Shown: positions 7,700 to 16,237, counted from the stretch's first letter. The stretch: DNA of 64,000 nucleotides from Streptomyces sp. V4I2 (GCF_030817655.1 NZ_JAUSZM010000003.1:2852001-2916000); one strand, 5' to 3'. Made by a program: numbers and translations. Notes: generated by a model from the letters alone, not told the origin.

Positions 7700-8428
7700 T
7701 CAGGCCGTCATCCCTCTCCCCCACACCCGCCTCTTCGGCACCGGCTTCGCATAGCTCCCCGCCCGGCTCGTCGTCAGTCCCAGGGCCACCAGCGACTCCG
7801 CCAGCTTCACCGCCGCCGCGACCCCGTCGACCACCGGAAGCCCGAGCTTCTCCCCCACCACCCGCTCCAGGCCCGTCATCCCGGCACAGCCCAGTACCAG
7901 GACCTCCGCGCCGGCCCGGCCCGCCTGCTCGGCGGCCGCGAGAAACGCCTCTTCCGTGCGCTCTCGGTCCCCGTCCCCGAGGTCGAGGACGCTGAGCCCC
8001 GTCCCGACGACGGCGGCGCAGTTGCGGCCCACGCCCGCCAGCTCCAGGCTGTCCTCGATCTGGCCGCACGACCGTTCCAGGGTGGTGACGACCCCGTACC
8101 GGCGTCCCAGCAGGCAGGCCAGATGGGCGGCGGCCTCGGTGATGTCGACGACCGGCACGTCCACGAGCTCGCGCACGCCCTCACGCCCGTGCTCGCCGAA
8201 GCCCGCCATGACCACGGCGTCGTACGGCGGACCGTCGTACGTGCGCAGCAGATCGATGACCGCCGCGGCCGAGAGGTAGCTGTCGAGCCAGCCCTCCGCG
8301 GACTCGGGTCCCCAGGCCGGGGTCAGTCCGGTCACGGTGGTGCCCGGGCCTGCCGCGGCCCGGGCACCTCGTACGATCTCCTCGGTCATCTCCTGCGTGG
8401 TGTTGCAGTTGGTGACGACGATTCGCAC
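7700..8428 (-). CDS. aspartate/hydantoin/allantoin-type racemase
   Basis: A 242-residue member of the Asp/Glu/hydantoin racemase family, which uses two cysteines for proton transfer at an alpha carbon. It opens VRIVVTNCNTTQEMTE, the usual NPN/NCN substrate loop. Candidate catalytic cysteines are in HLACLLG or ERSCGQI and in VLGCAGMTGLE, the latter being the conserved GCAGM motif. The GTG at 8428 follows TGAGGAAC and lies 5 nt after the NCS1 permease stop, so the two are one operon. With a nucleobase/hydantoin permease and a GntR regulator beside it, racemisation of imported allantoin or 5-substituted hydantoins is the likely role. No hydrolase gene is adjacent, so the rest of the pathway must lie elsewhere. 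Confidence 0.8.
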   Translation of the reverse strand: MRIVVTNCNTTQEMTEEIVRGARAAAGPGTTVTGLTPAWGPESAEGWLDSYLSAAAVIDLLRTYDGPPYDAVVMAGFGEHGREGVRELVDVPVVDITEAAAHLACLLGRRYGVVTTLERSCGQIEDSLELAGVGRNCAAVVGTGLSVLDLGDGDRERTEEAFLAAAEQAGRAGAEVLVLGCAGMTGLERVVGEKLGLPVVDGVAAAVKLAESLVALGLTTSRAGSYAKPVPKRRVWGRGMTA

Positions 8429-8433
8429 GTTCC

Positions 8434-9912
8434 TCAGACCTCCACGGGCTTCTCGGGGACGGCCCCGGCGTCGGCGGCGCGCTCGGCGCGGCACAGCACC
8501 ACGTACAGTCCGGCGGCCAGCGCCGTGCCGATGAACCAGGAGTACGGCGCGACTTCGCTGAACGTCTTGACCAGGGCGAGCACCGCCGCGACCGCCGCCG
8601 ACGGCAGGAACGCCCACAGGGCCTTGGGGTTGACGCCCTTGCGGTAGCGGTAGCGGGAACCGGGCTGGGCGTTGAACAGCTCGTCCACGTCGATGCGGCC
8701 GCGCTTGACCCAGTAGTAGTCGACCATGATCACGCCGAACAGCGGGCCGAGGAAGGCGCCCAGTCCGCCGAGGAAGTAGTTGACGACCGTGGGGTTGGAG
8801 AAGAGGTTCCACGGGGTCACCAGCAGCGCCACGACCGTGCTGATCATGCCGCCGACCTTGAAGGTGATCTTCTGCGGCCAGACGTTGGCGAGGTCGTACG
8901 CCGGTGAGACGAAGTTGGCGACGATGTTGACGCCCATGGTGGCGATGGCGAACGCCAGCGCGCCCAGTACCAGCACCCAGGTGTTGCCGATCTCGGCGAC
9001 GAGGTAGGCGGGCTCGGTGATCTGCTTGCCGAACGCCTCGTAGGCGCCCGCCGTGACGACGACCGACAGGATCACGAAGGCCGTGGAGTTGACCGGCAGG
9101 CCCCAGAAGTTTCCGCGGCGGACCGTCTTGTAGTCGGGCGCGAAGCGGGAGAAGTCGCAGAAGTTGAGCATCAGCGTGCCGTAGGTGGCGAGGACCAGAC
9201 CGACCGCGCCGAACCACTGCCGCCACTGTTCGCCGACCGAGACCGGGTTCGGGGTGGTGGTGAGCGAGATGGTCCAGCCGGCCTTGGCGAGGATCCACAC
9301 GGCCAGCGCGATCATCACGATCCAGATGGCCGGTCCGCAGAAGTCCTGGAACTTCCGCACGGACTCCATGCCCTGGCTGATGATCGCCGCCTGGATCAGC
9401 CACAGCGCCACGAACGACACCCAGCCGAGCGCGTCGAGTCCGAGGAAGGAGTTGTGCGTCCAGGACTCCAGGCCGGGCCAGGCCGCCAGCAGCATCACGT
9501 TGACGGCGACGGAGGCGAGGTAGGTCTGGATGCCGTACCACATGATGGCGATGACGGCCCTGATCAGGGCGGGGATGTTGGCGCCCCAGACGCCGAAGGC
9601 GATGCGGCTGACGACCGGGAAGGGGACGCCGGTGCGCTGCCCGATGCGGCCCATCATGTTCATCCCGATGTAGATGATCACGAAGCCGACGAGCAGGGAC
9701 GTGAAGATCTGCCAGACGTTCATGCCGAGGAAGAGCAGGCCGGCCGCGAACGTGTAGTTGCCGAGGTTGTGGACGTCGGACATCCACATGGCGAAGAGGT
9801 CGAAGACCTTCCAGTTGCGCTTGCCCGCGGGCGCGAGATCTTCGTTGGTGAGCCGGGGGTCGGGGACGAACGCTGTTGTGCCGGTGGCTTCGGCACGGTC
9901 GGCGAGGGACAC
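8434..9912 (-). CDS. NCS1-family nucleobase/hydantoin permease
   Basis: A 492-residue membrane protein with about 12 hydrophobic helices, typical of nucleobase:cation symporter-1 transporters. Family landmarks are the N-terminal PDPRLTNEDLAPAGKRNWK, then FAMWMSDVHNLGNYTFAAGL, RIGQRTGVPFPVVSRIAFGV and NFVSPAYDLANVWPQKI. NCS1 proteins import hydantoins, allantoin, uracil, cytosine or thiamin precursors; the NCS1-racemase pair favours allantoin or hydantoin. The GTG at 9912 has GGAGG five bases upstream. A longer reading frame exists 5', but it would cover the operator palindrome at 9954-9969. It is divergent from the GntR gene and likely repressed by it. Confidence 0.88.
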   Translation of the reverse strand: MSLADRAEATGTTAFVPDPRLTNEDLAPAGKRNWKVFDLFAMWMSDVHNLGNYTFAAGLLFLGMNVWQIFTSLLVGFVIIYIGMNMMGRIGQRTGVPFPVVSRIAFGVWGANIPALIRAVIAIMWYGIQTYLASVAVNVMLLAAWPGLESWTHNSFLGLDALGWVSFVALWLIQAAIISQGMESVRKFQDFCGPAIWIVMIALAVWILAKAGWTISLTTTPNPVSVGEQWRQWFGAVGLVLATYGTLMLNFCDFSRFAPDYKTVRRGNFWGLPVNSTAFVILSVVVTAGAYEAFGKQITEPAYLVAEIGNTWVLVLGALAFAIATMGVNIVANFVSPAYDLANVWPQKITFKVGGMISTVVALLVTPWNLFSNPTVVNYFLGGLGAFLGPLFGVIMVDYYWVKRGRIDVDELFNAQPGSRYRYRKGVNPKALWAFLPSAAVAAVLALVKTFSEVAPYSWFIGTALAAGLYVVLCRAERAADAGAVPEKPVEV

Positions 9913-9953
9913 GGGGCCTCCAGGAGCCAGGGGGACGGAGGAGGACTGCAGCC

Positions 9954-9969
9954 GTTTGGTATACCAAAC
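9954..9969. promoter_or_regulatory. 16-bp perfect palindrome, GntR/FCD operator
   Basis: GTTTGGTATACCAAAC is a perfect palindrome 42 bp upstream of the permease start and 92 bp upstream of the divergent GntR gene. Its core TGGTATACCA matches the general form TGGTNNACCA bound by FadR/FCD-type GntR regulators. It sits where it could block the permease-racemase promoter. Assignment to the adjacent regulator rests on position and on this knowledge of the family. Confidence 0.75.
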
Positions 9970-10060
9970 AGCCGACATAGTCCCTCCGTCAACCGTTCCG
10001 ACCGATGTCGCCTTCGTTAACGCTCCGTAAAACACACCCGGAGTCGGCGAAGATGGCTCC

Positions 10061-10729
10061 ATGAGCTCCACGACGAAGATCGAACCCCTGGGCGCCGTCC
10101 GCGAGCGCGTCCTGGCCGCCCTGCGACAGGAGATCATCGCGGGCCGCCTCCTCCCGGGCGACCGACTGGTCGAGCGGGAGCTCGCCGACCGCTTCGGGGT
10201 CTCCCGGGTGCCGGTCCGGGAGGCGATCCGCGCACTGGTCGCCGAGGGATTCGTCCACTTCGAGACACCACGCCGCACGGTCGTACGGCGGCTGACCCCG
10301 AACGACGTCAAGGAGCTGTTCGAACTGCGCGAGGCGCTGGAGGTCTACGCCGCCGGACTCGCCGCCGCGAAGGCGACACCAGCGGACCTGGCCGAGGTCG
10401 AGGAGCTCCTGGACCGTGCGGCCGTCGCGACCGAGGCGGGGGACGCCGAGGCCATCACCGAGATCAACAGCCGTCTCCACGACCGCATCGTGGCGATGGC
10501 GGGCAACAGCCTGCTGATAGAGGCCCTCGAACCGGTCGCCGGCCGCCTGCGCTGGATGACCCGGAGGAACGAGGAGTGGCCCCAACTCCTCGTCGAGCAC
10601 CGCGAGTTGTACGAGGCGATCGCCTCCGGCGATCCGGAGCGGGCGCGGGCGCACGCCCTCACCCACGTGCAGACCAACTACCGTTCGACGGTACGGCAGT
10701 TGTTCGGGGACACCGCCGAACTCCGCTAG
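10061..10729 (+). CDS. GntR-family regulator, FadR/FCD subfamily
   Basis: A 222-residue DNA-binding regulator. Residues ~10-80 are the GntR winged helix, with VRERVLAALRQEIIAGRLLP, then GDRLVERELADRFGVSRVPV and REAIRALVAEGFV. Residues ~85-215 are an all-helical FCD ligand domain with the metal-site pattern ELREALEVYAA, NSRLHDRIVAMAGN, VEHRELYEAIASGD and ALTHV. FCD regulators usually sense small carboxylates or amide-like compounds and release DNA on binding. The gene faces the NCS1-racemase operon across a perfect palindrome, so it probably controls that operon. Its last four bases overlap the convergent prolyl iminopeptidase gene. Confidence 0.9.
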   Translation: MSSTTKIEPLGAVRERVLAALRQEIIAGRLLPGDRLVERELADRFGVSRVPVREAIRALVAEGFVHFETPRRTVVRRLTPNDVKELFELREALEVYAAGLAAAKATPADLAEVEELLDRAAVATEAGDAEAITEINSRLHDRIVAMAGNSLLIEALEPVAGRLRWMTRRNEEWPQLLVEHRELYEAIASGDPERARAHALTHVQTNYRSTVRQLFGDTAELR

Positions 10730-11688
10730 CGGGCCGCGTATCTGTCCGTCGCCGCCACCAGGGCCTCCGCCACGCCCGGCGCACCCGCGTTGTGGCCCAC
10801 GTCGTTCACGACCACCAACTCGCTGCCCTGCCAGGCGTGATGCAGCCGCCAGACGATGCCGAGGAGGTTGCCGAAGTCGAGGCCGCCCTGTACCAGGGTG
10901 CCGGGGATGTCCTTCAGGAGGGCCGCGTCCCGCAGGACGACACCCTCGTCGTTGCCCTCGCCCAGGAAGTGGTCGTTGCCGAAGTAGTGCGTGACGGTGC
11001 GGGCGAAGCCCATGCGGAACACCGGGTCCTCGAAGCGCTCGACCGACCGCGGCGGCGCGGGAATCGTCGCCGTCTCCCAGTCCGTCCAGGCGCGCGCCGC
11101 CCTCGCCCGCACCTCGGGATCGGGCGACTCGATCAGCCGGTTGTACGCGGCGGCAGGGTTGCCGGACCGCTCGCCCTCCGGCAGTTCGGCCAGGAACTTC
11201 TCGAACGCCTCCGGGAAGATCTTGCCAAGTCCCCGGGACAGCAGGGCGACTTCGGCATTCGAGCCGGTCGCGACCCCTGTCAGCACCAGCTCCGACACGG
11301 CTCCCGGATGTGTCTGCGCGTACCGCAGCCCCAGCACCGACCCGAACGACACGCCCCACACCAGCCACCGCTCGATCCCGAGGTGCCGCCGCAGCAGCTC
11401 CAGGTCCGCGATGAGGTGAGCGGTCGTATTGACGCTCATGTCGGTGTCGTACGCACTCGCGTGCGGCGTCGATCGCCCGCAGCCGCGCTGGTCGAGCAGG
11501 ACGATCCGGTACGCGGCCGGATCGAACAGCCGCCGGAAGTACGGCGTGCAGCCGGACCCCGGCCCGCCGTGCAGCACCAGCGCGGGCTTGCCCCGCGGGT
11601 TCCCGCAGGTCTCCCAGTAGACGCGGTTGCCGTCACCAACATCGAGCATGCCGCGGTCGTACGGTTCTGTCTCAGGGTGGAGGACCAT
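10726..11688 (-). CDS. pip: prolyl iminopeptidase (alpha/beta hydrolase)
   Basis: A 320-residue cytoplasmic serine peptidase that removes N-terminal proline from peptides. The alpha/beta-hydrolase core shows the oxyanion loop LHGGPGSGC, then VLLDQRGCGRSTPH, typical of prolyl iminopeptidases, the nucleophile elbow GVSFGS, and a C-terminal histidine in VNDVGHNA with an aspartate in the preceding strand. Length and motif spacing match the S33 family. The usual GGSWG elbow reads GVSFG here, which is tolerated. It starts 9 nt after the stop of the uracil-DNA glycosylase on the same strand, so the two likely form an operon. Confidence 0.88.
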   Translation of the reverse strand: MVLHPETEPYDRGMLDVGDGNRVYWETCGNPRGKPALVLHGGPGSGCTPYFRRLFDPAAYRIVLLDQRGCGRSTPHASAYDTDMSVNTTAHLIADLELLRRHLGIERWLVWGVSFGSVLGLRYAQTHPGAVSELVLTGVATGSNAEVALLSRGLGKIFPEAFEKFLAELPEGERSGNPAAAYNRLIESPDPEVRARAARAWTDWETATIPAPPRSVERFEDPVFRMGFARTVTHYFGNDHFLGEGNDEGVVLRDAALLKDIPGTLVQGGLDFGNLLGIVWRLHHAWQGSELVVVNDVGHNAGAPGVAEALVAATDRYAAR

Positions 11689-11697
11689 CGGACGACC

Positions 11698-12417
11698 CTA
11701 GCCGTCCTGCGAACGTATCGGCAGCCCCGCCGACGTCGCCGCCGTGCGCAGCACGTCCCGCAGCATCACGGGGGTGAGCCGGCCGGTGAAGGTGTTGCGC
11801 TGGCTGACGTGGAAGCAGCCGAAGAGTTCCAGACCGTCGAGCGGCACGTGCGTGCCGTGGGCGAAGGGCGGGCGCGGTCGGGGCACGTGCCACCCCGCCT
11901 CCGTGAACGCGGGCAGCGCGGCCTGCCAGCCGAAGGCGCCGAGGACGACCACGACCCGCAGCGTCGGCCGCAGCAGGTTCAGCTCCTGGACGAGCCAGGG
12001 CCGGCAGGTGTCCCGCTCCTCAGGGGTGGGCTTGTTGGCGGGCGGGGCGCAGTGCACCGGCGAGGTGACGCGGACGCCGTACAGTTCCAGGCCGTCGTCG
12101 GCCGAGACCGAGGTGGGCTGCGAGGCGAGCCCCAGGTCGTACAGCGCCTCGTACAGGACGTCTCCGGAGCGGTCGCCGGTGAACATCCGGCCGGTGCGGT
12201 TGCCGCCGTGCGCGGCCGGGGCGAGGCCGATGATCAGCAGCCGGGCGTCCGGCGGGCCGAAACCGGGCACTGGCCGGCCCCAGTACGTCCAGTCGGCGAA
12301 GGCGGCGCGCTTGGTGCGGGCGACCTCCTCCCGCCAGTCGACCAGGCGCGGACAGGCCCGACAGCCCGCGATCCGCGCATCGAGGGCGGCCAGACCGGCA
12401 CGAGGGCTGGTGTCCAT
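11698..12417 (-). CDS. family 5 (UdgB-type) uracil-DNA glycosylase with Fe-S cluster
   Basis: A 239-residue base-excision repair enzyme that removes uracil, and in this family also hypoxanthine or damaged bases, from DNA. The active-site signature is GLAPAAHGGNRTGRMFTGDR; the absence of the polar residue found in family 4 marks it as type 5. Cysteines in CRACPRLVDWRE, HCAPPANKPTPEERDTC and the nearby GCFHVSQRN provide [4Fe-4S] ligands and the second motif. The ATG at 12417 begins MDTSPRAG. Its SD-like GGAGG lies only one base upstream, which is unusually close, so initiation a few codons upstream (MPGAALPYRGG) is possible. It is cotranscribed with the downstream peptidase and divergent from the S4 gene. 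Confidence 0.87.
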   Translation of the reverse strand: MDTSPRAGLAALDARIAGCRACPRLVDWREEVARTKRAAFADWTYWGRPVPGFGPPDARLLIIGLAPAAHGGNRTGRMFTGDRSGDVLYEALYDLGLASQPTSVSADDGLELYGVRVTSPVHCAPPANKPTPEERDTCRPWLVQELNLLRPTLRVVVVLGAFGWQAALPAFTEAGWHVPRPRPPFAHGTHVPLDGLELFGCFHVSQRNTFTGRLTPVMLRDVLRTAATSAGLPIRSQDG

Positions 12418-12532
12418 TCCTCCACGGTACGGAAGCGCCGCGCCCGGCATCCGCCCCGGGCTGTGCGCCTCGGCGCGGGTCCGCCGGAAAACCCACCCGG
12501 CCCGCCCGGCACGGGGCACTAAAGTCAAGGGC

Positions 12533-13126
12533 ATGGCTGCCGAGCACACGGACGACATCAGGACGGGCGGGAGGGGCGGGACAGGCGGGACCGAGGGTCC
12601 CGCGGGGTCCGTCCCGATGGACGCGCACGCCCAGGACACGGACCCCAAGGACCCGGGCCCCCAGCACACCGACTCCAACGACACGGACCCCAAGATCGCC
12701 GCCGCTGTGGCCGCCGCCGAGGCGGCCGGTCCGCAGAGCGGCGAGACCGTGCGCATCGACAGCTGGATCTGGTCGGTCCGCCTGGTCAAGACGCGTTCCA
12801 TGGGTGCCACCGCCTGCCGGGGCGGGCACGTGCGGGTGAACGGCGAGCGTGTGAAGCCCGCGCACTCCCTGCGCGTCGGCGACGAGGTGCGCGTACGCCA
12901 GGAGGGCTGGGAGCGGATCGTCGTCGTCAAGCGGCTGATCCGCAAGCGCGTCGGCGCCCCCGTGGCCGCCCAGTGCTACGTCGACAACAGCCCCCCGCCC
13001 CCGCCCCGCGAGGCCGTCGCCCCCGCCGGCATCCGCGACCGCGGCACGGGCCGCCCGACCAAGCGCGACCGCCGCGAACTGGAACGCCTGCGCGGGATGC
13101 CGGGAGGCTCGCCGGAGGGGCACTGA
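12533..13126 (+). CDS. S4-domain RNA-binding protein (Hsp15-like)
   Basis: A 197-residue protein. Residues ~75-130 are an S4 RNA-binding domain (VRIDSWIWSVRLVKTRS, GGHVRVNGERVKPAHSL, RVGDEVRVRQ). In the Hsp15 family this recognises stalled 50S subunits carrying peptidyl-tRNA. The first 70 residues are an acidic, repetitive and probably disordered tract (for example DTDPKDPGPQ, then DSNDTDPK). A basic C-terminal tail (RPTKRDRRELERLRG) is usual for the family. The ATG at 12533 follows AAGG. It is divergent from the uracil-DNA glycosylase and ends before a strong hairpin shared with the convergent DoxX gene. The acidic N-terminal extension is longer than usual. Confidence 0.85.
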   Translation: MAAEHTDDIRTGGRGGTGGTEGPAGSVPMDAHAQDTDPKDPGPQHTDSNDTDPKIAAAVAAAEAAGPQSGETVRIDSWIWSVRLVKTRSMGATACRGGHVRVNGERVKPAHSLRVGDEVRVRQEGWERIVVVKRLIRKRVGAPVAAQCYVDNSPPPPPREAVAPAGIRDRGTGRPTKRDRRELERLRGMPGGSPEGH

Positions 13127-13137
13127 CCGCGGACAGG

Positions 13138-13197
13138 CCGGTGACGGCGGTGGCGCCCGGGGCGAAGAACCGACCCGGACACCACCACCGTCACCGG
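13138..13197. terminator. bidirectional hairpin terminator between S4 gene and doxX
   Basis: Sixteen-base arms at 13138-13153 and 13182-13197 are complementary except for one wobble pair. They lie in the 90-bp gap between two convergent genes. No T-run follows, as is common for Streptomyces terminators. Confidence 0.65.
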
Positions 13198-13216
13198 CGC
13201 GGCACGACGCACTCCC

Positions 13217-13690
13217 TTACGCCCGGCGCCGCACCAGCGCCAGCAGCTGCTCGTTGTGGCCACGCCGGGCCCAGGCGATGAGGGCGAGCGGCACGATGAG
13301 GATGAGCGGTGTCGCCGCGTTCTCCCCGTTGAAGTACGTGAGCGTGACGACGAACGCCCCCACCATCAGCCCGCTCAGGGCCATCGCCGCCACCGACTGC
13401 AGGACCGGGATCAACAGCGCGATCCCTCCGGCCAGTTCGAGGACGCCGATGGTGTACATCCCCGCGCTGCCCCACCCCATGTCGTCGAAGGCCTCGGCGG
13501 CCGTGGGGTGCGCGATCAGCTTGGGGAGCGCGCTCGCGATCACGTAGAAGAGGGCGAGGAACACCTGGAGGCCGCGCAGGGCGATCCGGGCGCGGCGACC
13601 ACGGGCGGTCGCGGACTCGGCGACGACGGGGCGGGCCGCTGCGGCGGAGGCGGAGGCGGCAGCGGTGACGGGGACGGTGGGGTCGGACAT
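13217..13690 (-). CDS. DoxX-family membrane protein
   Basis: A 157-residue protein with four hydrophobic segments after a 45-residue alanine-rich cytoplasmic N-terminus. The segments run from IALRGLQVFLALFYVIASAL to ATPLILIVPLALIAWA. The pattern KLIAHPTAAEAFDDMGWG followed by GVLELAGGIALLIP is typical of the DoxX/DoxD fold. These proteins are linked to sulfur or redox stress functions, but no role can be given here. The ATG at 13690 has AGGAGA six bases upstream. It converges on the S4 gene and sits about 100 bp downstream of the methyltransferase on the same strand. Confidence 0.8.
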   Translation of the reverse strand: MSDPTVPVTAAASASAAAARPVVAESATARGRRARIALRGLQVFLALFYVIASALPKLIAHPTAAEAFDDMGWGSAGMYTIGVLELAGGIALLIPVLQSVAAMALSGLMVGAFVVTLTYFNGENAATPLILIVPLALIAWARRGHNEQLLALVRRRA

Positions 13691-13787
13691 CAGGGTCTCC
13701 TGTGTGAAGCGGTCCGTGGTGTTTTCACAGAGGTAGACCGGCCCCCGCCCCAAAACTCATCGCCGCCGGGCGAGTTGCCCCCTGCGC

Positions 13788-14468
13788 CTACGTCGCGGGA
13801 ACGGCGCGCACCCAGACCCCGTCCTCCGTCAGATAGCTGTCCACCTCCAGACCGGCCTCCGCCAGCGCCTCTTCGAACTGCTCCTTCGTCAGTGGCCGGG
13901 CCAGGAACGTCTGGGTCCATGTCGCGTCCGGGAACTCGTACTCTGCGTGCACCGAGTTGACGCCGTCCCCGACCGGTTCCGAGGACACGATGCGGATGGT
14001 GAAGCCACTCGGATCCACTCGCTCGCGCGGCACGTTGCTGTGGTAGTCCTCGCCCTCGCGCTGCATGAGTACGCAGCCGTCCTTCGCGACATGCCGCACG
14101 CAGGTGCGCAGCAGCGCCTGCCGCTCCTCGGGATCGCCGGTGTGCACGAGGAACGACGCGAGCATCACGACGTCGAATCGCTCGCCGAGGTCGAGGTCCT
14201 CGATGGTGCTGCGTATGGTGCGCGCCCCGCGGACGCGCTCCAGCATCTCCGCGGACTCGTCGACCGCCGTGACGGTGAATCCCCGCTCCAGCAGCGGATG
14301 AGTCATGCGGCCCACACCGCTGCCCAGTTCCAGAATGCGCGCACCCGCCGGCACGGCGGCGCTGACGACGTCCGGTGCGTCCCCCGCAGGCAGCCGCGAG
14401 TAGAGCTCGACCGCACAACCGTCCGGGGTGATGGGCCCCGGTCCCGTTCCCTGATGTCCCGTTCGCAT
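13788..14468 (-). CDS. class I SAM-dependent methyltransferase
   Basis: A 226-residue Rossmann-fold methyltransferase. The SAM-binding motif I is ARILELGSGVGRM, the acidic motif II is VTAVDESAEMLERV, and the motif IV region is FDVVMLASFLVHT. A C-terminal beta region (EYEFPDATWTQTFLARPL) resembles small-molecule methyltransferases. The substrate is unknown. The ATG at 14468 (MRTGHQG) is chosen because GGAG lies six bases upstream; two further in-frame ATGs at 14480 and 14525 have poorer sites. No operon partner is evident. Confidence 0.8.
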   Translation of the reverse strand: MRTGHQGTGPGPITPDGCAVELYSRLPAGDAPDVVSAAVPAGARILELGSGVGRMTHPLLERGFTVTAVDESAEMLERVRGARTIRSTIEDLDLGERFDVVMLASFLVHTGDPEERQALLRTCVRHVAKDGCVLMQREGEDYHSNVPRERVDPSGFTIRIVSSEPVGDGVNSVHAEYEFPDATWTQTFLARPLTKEQFEEALAEAGLEVDSYLTEDGVWVRAVPAT

Positions 14469-14542
14469 TTTCAGCTCCATGCCCGTCCAACGGCCCGCAT
14501 CCGCACGCCCGTTCCCACCCGACATGGGTTCACCCGTTCGAG

Positions 14543-15484
14543 TTACAGCGGAAACCAGCCGTGCCCGATGTACCAGTGGCCCCCGGCCCGCAGATGATCC
14601 CCGACCGCCCGCTCCACCGAGGTGCGCCGCGGGAGCGCCTCCACGTCCAGGTCCGGGTCACCGAACACGAACTGGATCGGCTCGGTGTCGGCCGGTTCCG
14701 TGTCCTCGCGGGCCACCCGGAACCGCTCCTGGAACCGGATGATGTTGGAGTCCGCGGGCAGATACCGCTTGAGCTGCGGGTCCAGCAGCCAGGAGTGACA
14801 GAGCGCGGCCCGGTGCTTCTCCTCGGGGAAGTACCGGGCGAAGAACTCGCCGGCCAACGCCAAGGAGCGGTCGCAGGCGGCCGGTGACAGCGAGCCGAGG
14901 AAGTCGGGAATGTGAAGGTCCAGACAGGGCGTACCGGGGGCCAGGTCCAGCCCGGCCGCCGCGAGCCCCTTTCCCGTCCGCTGCCCGTGCCGCGTCCGCT
15001 CGAACTGCAGCCTGCCCAGCTGGTACAGCTCGCCCCGGAAGTGGTGGGTGAGCCAGCGCGGGGACTGCACCCCCGTCCTGCCGTGACGCCTGCGGTGCAC
15101 GGCCATGTTCCGCCCCAGGTCGGCGAGGGTGCGCCGGGAGACATCAGCCGGGACACCGCGCTCTCGGTGGTACGCGCGAGTGTGCGGCAACGCCGCCACG
15201 AACACGAACACGGGGTAACACCGCTGCAGGGCGCCCGACGCCCAGTCGAGTTCGAGCAGGTCGACCGCGCCGCCCGCCTCCCCCATTCCGCGGACCAGCT
15301 CCTCGACCGACGCCTCCAGCAGCCTCAGCAGCTCCGGGTCGTCCATGACCCGTCGGCCCATCCGTACGAGTTCGTTGATGTCATCGTGCGGTACGCCGAG
15401 GTCCAGCAGCACCTCGGCCAGTTCATCGGCGTCCGGAAGCACGCCTGCCCCCTCTGTTCGGACCGCTGGGTGAACATCCGCCAC
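14543..15484 (-). CDS. acyltransferase-domain protein (NAT_N/GNAT_C type)
   Basis: A 313-residue protein of a family common in Streptomyces and usually annotated as an acyltransferase-domain protein. An N-terminal helical part (LPDADELAEVLLDLGVPHDD, RRVMDDPELLRLLEASVEEL) precedes a GNAT-like region (LDLHIPDFLGSLSPAACDRS, FARYFPEEKHRAALCHSWLL). Another strand region includes FQERFRVARE. No substrate is known to me. The chosen start is a GTG at 15484 (VADVHPAV) behind GGGGAAAG. The reading frame continues to 15712, but that extension overlaps the divergent small membrane gene. The two genes start 25 bp apart, so their promoters overlap the coding regions. Confidence 0.65.
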   Translation of the reverse strand: MADVHPAVRTEGAGVLPDADELAEVLLDLGVPHDDINELVRMGRRVMDDPELLRLLEASVEELVRGMGEAGGAVDLLELDWASGALQRCYPVFVFVAALPHTRAYHRERGVPADVSRRTLADLGRNMAVHRRRHGRTGVQSPRWLTHHFRGELYQLGRLQFERTRHGQRTGKGLAAAGLDLAPGTPCLDLHIPDFLGSLSPAACDRSLALAGEFFARYFPEEKHRAALCHSWLLDPQLKRYLPADSNIIRFQERFRVAREDTEPADTEPIQFVFGDPDLDVEALPRRTSVERAVGDHLRAGGHWYIGHGWFPL

Positions 15485-15509
15485 GAAGGGTACTTTCCCC
15501 GGAGGAGTA

Positions 15510-15785
15510 GTGATTCCGATGCGTACGGGCAGTGAACCGACGACAGCGCGCAGTGCTCTGCGGGTGCGCTTCTGGCTGACCGTGTGGGGGCTGGTCTGGG
15601 CGGTCTTCGGGACCGTCGCCTTCGCACTCGCGGGACGGCCCGGGTGGGCGATCGCCTGCGGGCTGCTGTGGCTGGTGATCACCGTCGACATGGCGATGAT
15701 CCTCAGGCACATCCGGCAGGGCCCGCACTACCAGCCGGGCCCCGACATCCCGCCGTACCGGCCCCCGGAAGGCCGCCGCCGTTAG
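15510..15785 (+). CDS. small two-helix membrane protein
   Basis: A 91-residue protein with two hydrophobic helices (FWLTVWGLVWAVFGTVAFAL and WAIACGLLWLVITVDMAMIL). A proline-rich cytoplasmic tail follows (QPGPDIPPYRPPEGRRR). The GTG at 15510 has GGAGGAG just upstream, a strong site. I do not recognise a characterised family; such proteins are common in Streptomyces. It is divergent from the acyltransferase-domain gene and ends 22 bp before the convergent TPR gene. Confidence 0.65.
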   Translation: MIPMRTGSEPTTARSALRVRFWLTVWGLVWAVFGTVAFALAGRPGWAIACGLLWLVITVDMAMILRHIRQGPHYQPGPDIPPYRPPEGRRR

Positions 15786-15807
15786 CGGCCGTCCGGCGAT
15801 CCGGCGC

Positions 15808-16188
15808 TCACGACTCGAAGCGCGCCGCCCGCAGGTACCGCGGGTTCGGGTCCAGCGCGGCCGCCAGGCGGAAGTGGCGCCTGGCCTGGTCGGGCCGGGC
15901 CTGGCGCTCGTAGGTCCGGGCGAGCGCGAAGTGCGCGAACGCGTTGTCCGGTTCACGCTCCAGGACGATGGTGAACTCCAGCTCGGCGGGCCGCAGTTGC
16001 GCGGCCGCGAAGAAGGCACGGGCGCGCAGCAGCCGGGCGGCGGTGTTCTCCGGGTGTACGGCGATCACGGCGTCGAGCAGCTTCACCGCGCCCCGCGGGT
16101 CCCGTGCGGCGAGCAGTTGCTCCGCGGCACGGAAGTCGATGACATGCGTCTCCGGTGTACGTCCGGTCGATCCGCTGGTCTCGGGCAC
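15808..16188 (-). CDS. tetratricopeptide-repeat protein
   Basis: A 126-residue protein made mostly of TPR helices: AAEQLLAARDPRGAVKLLDA, then NTAARLLRARAFFAAAQLRP with AELEFTIVLEREPDNAFAHF, then ALARTYERQARPDQARRHFR. These give about three repeats with the expected W/L-A-F-A-P spacing. Such proteins are protein-interaction scaffolds; the partner is unknown. It has no signal peptide and is therefore cytoplasmic. It lies directly downstream of coaE on the same strand (49-bp gap) and may be cotranscribed with it. Confidence 0.75.
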   Translation of the reverse strand: MPETSGSTGRTPETHVIDFRAAEQLLAARDPRGAVKLLDAVIAVHPENTAARLLRARAFFAAAQLRPAELEFTIVLEREPDNAFAHFALARTYERQARPDQARRHFRLAAALDPNPRYLRAARFES

Positions 16189-16237
16189 GGCAAAGTCCTT
16201 CCCTCACTCGCAGGGTTCAACGCCCGAACAGGGACGG

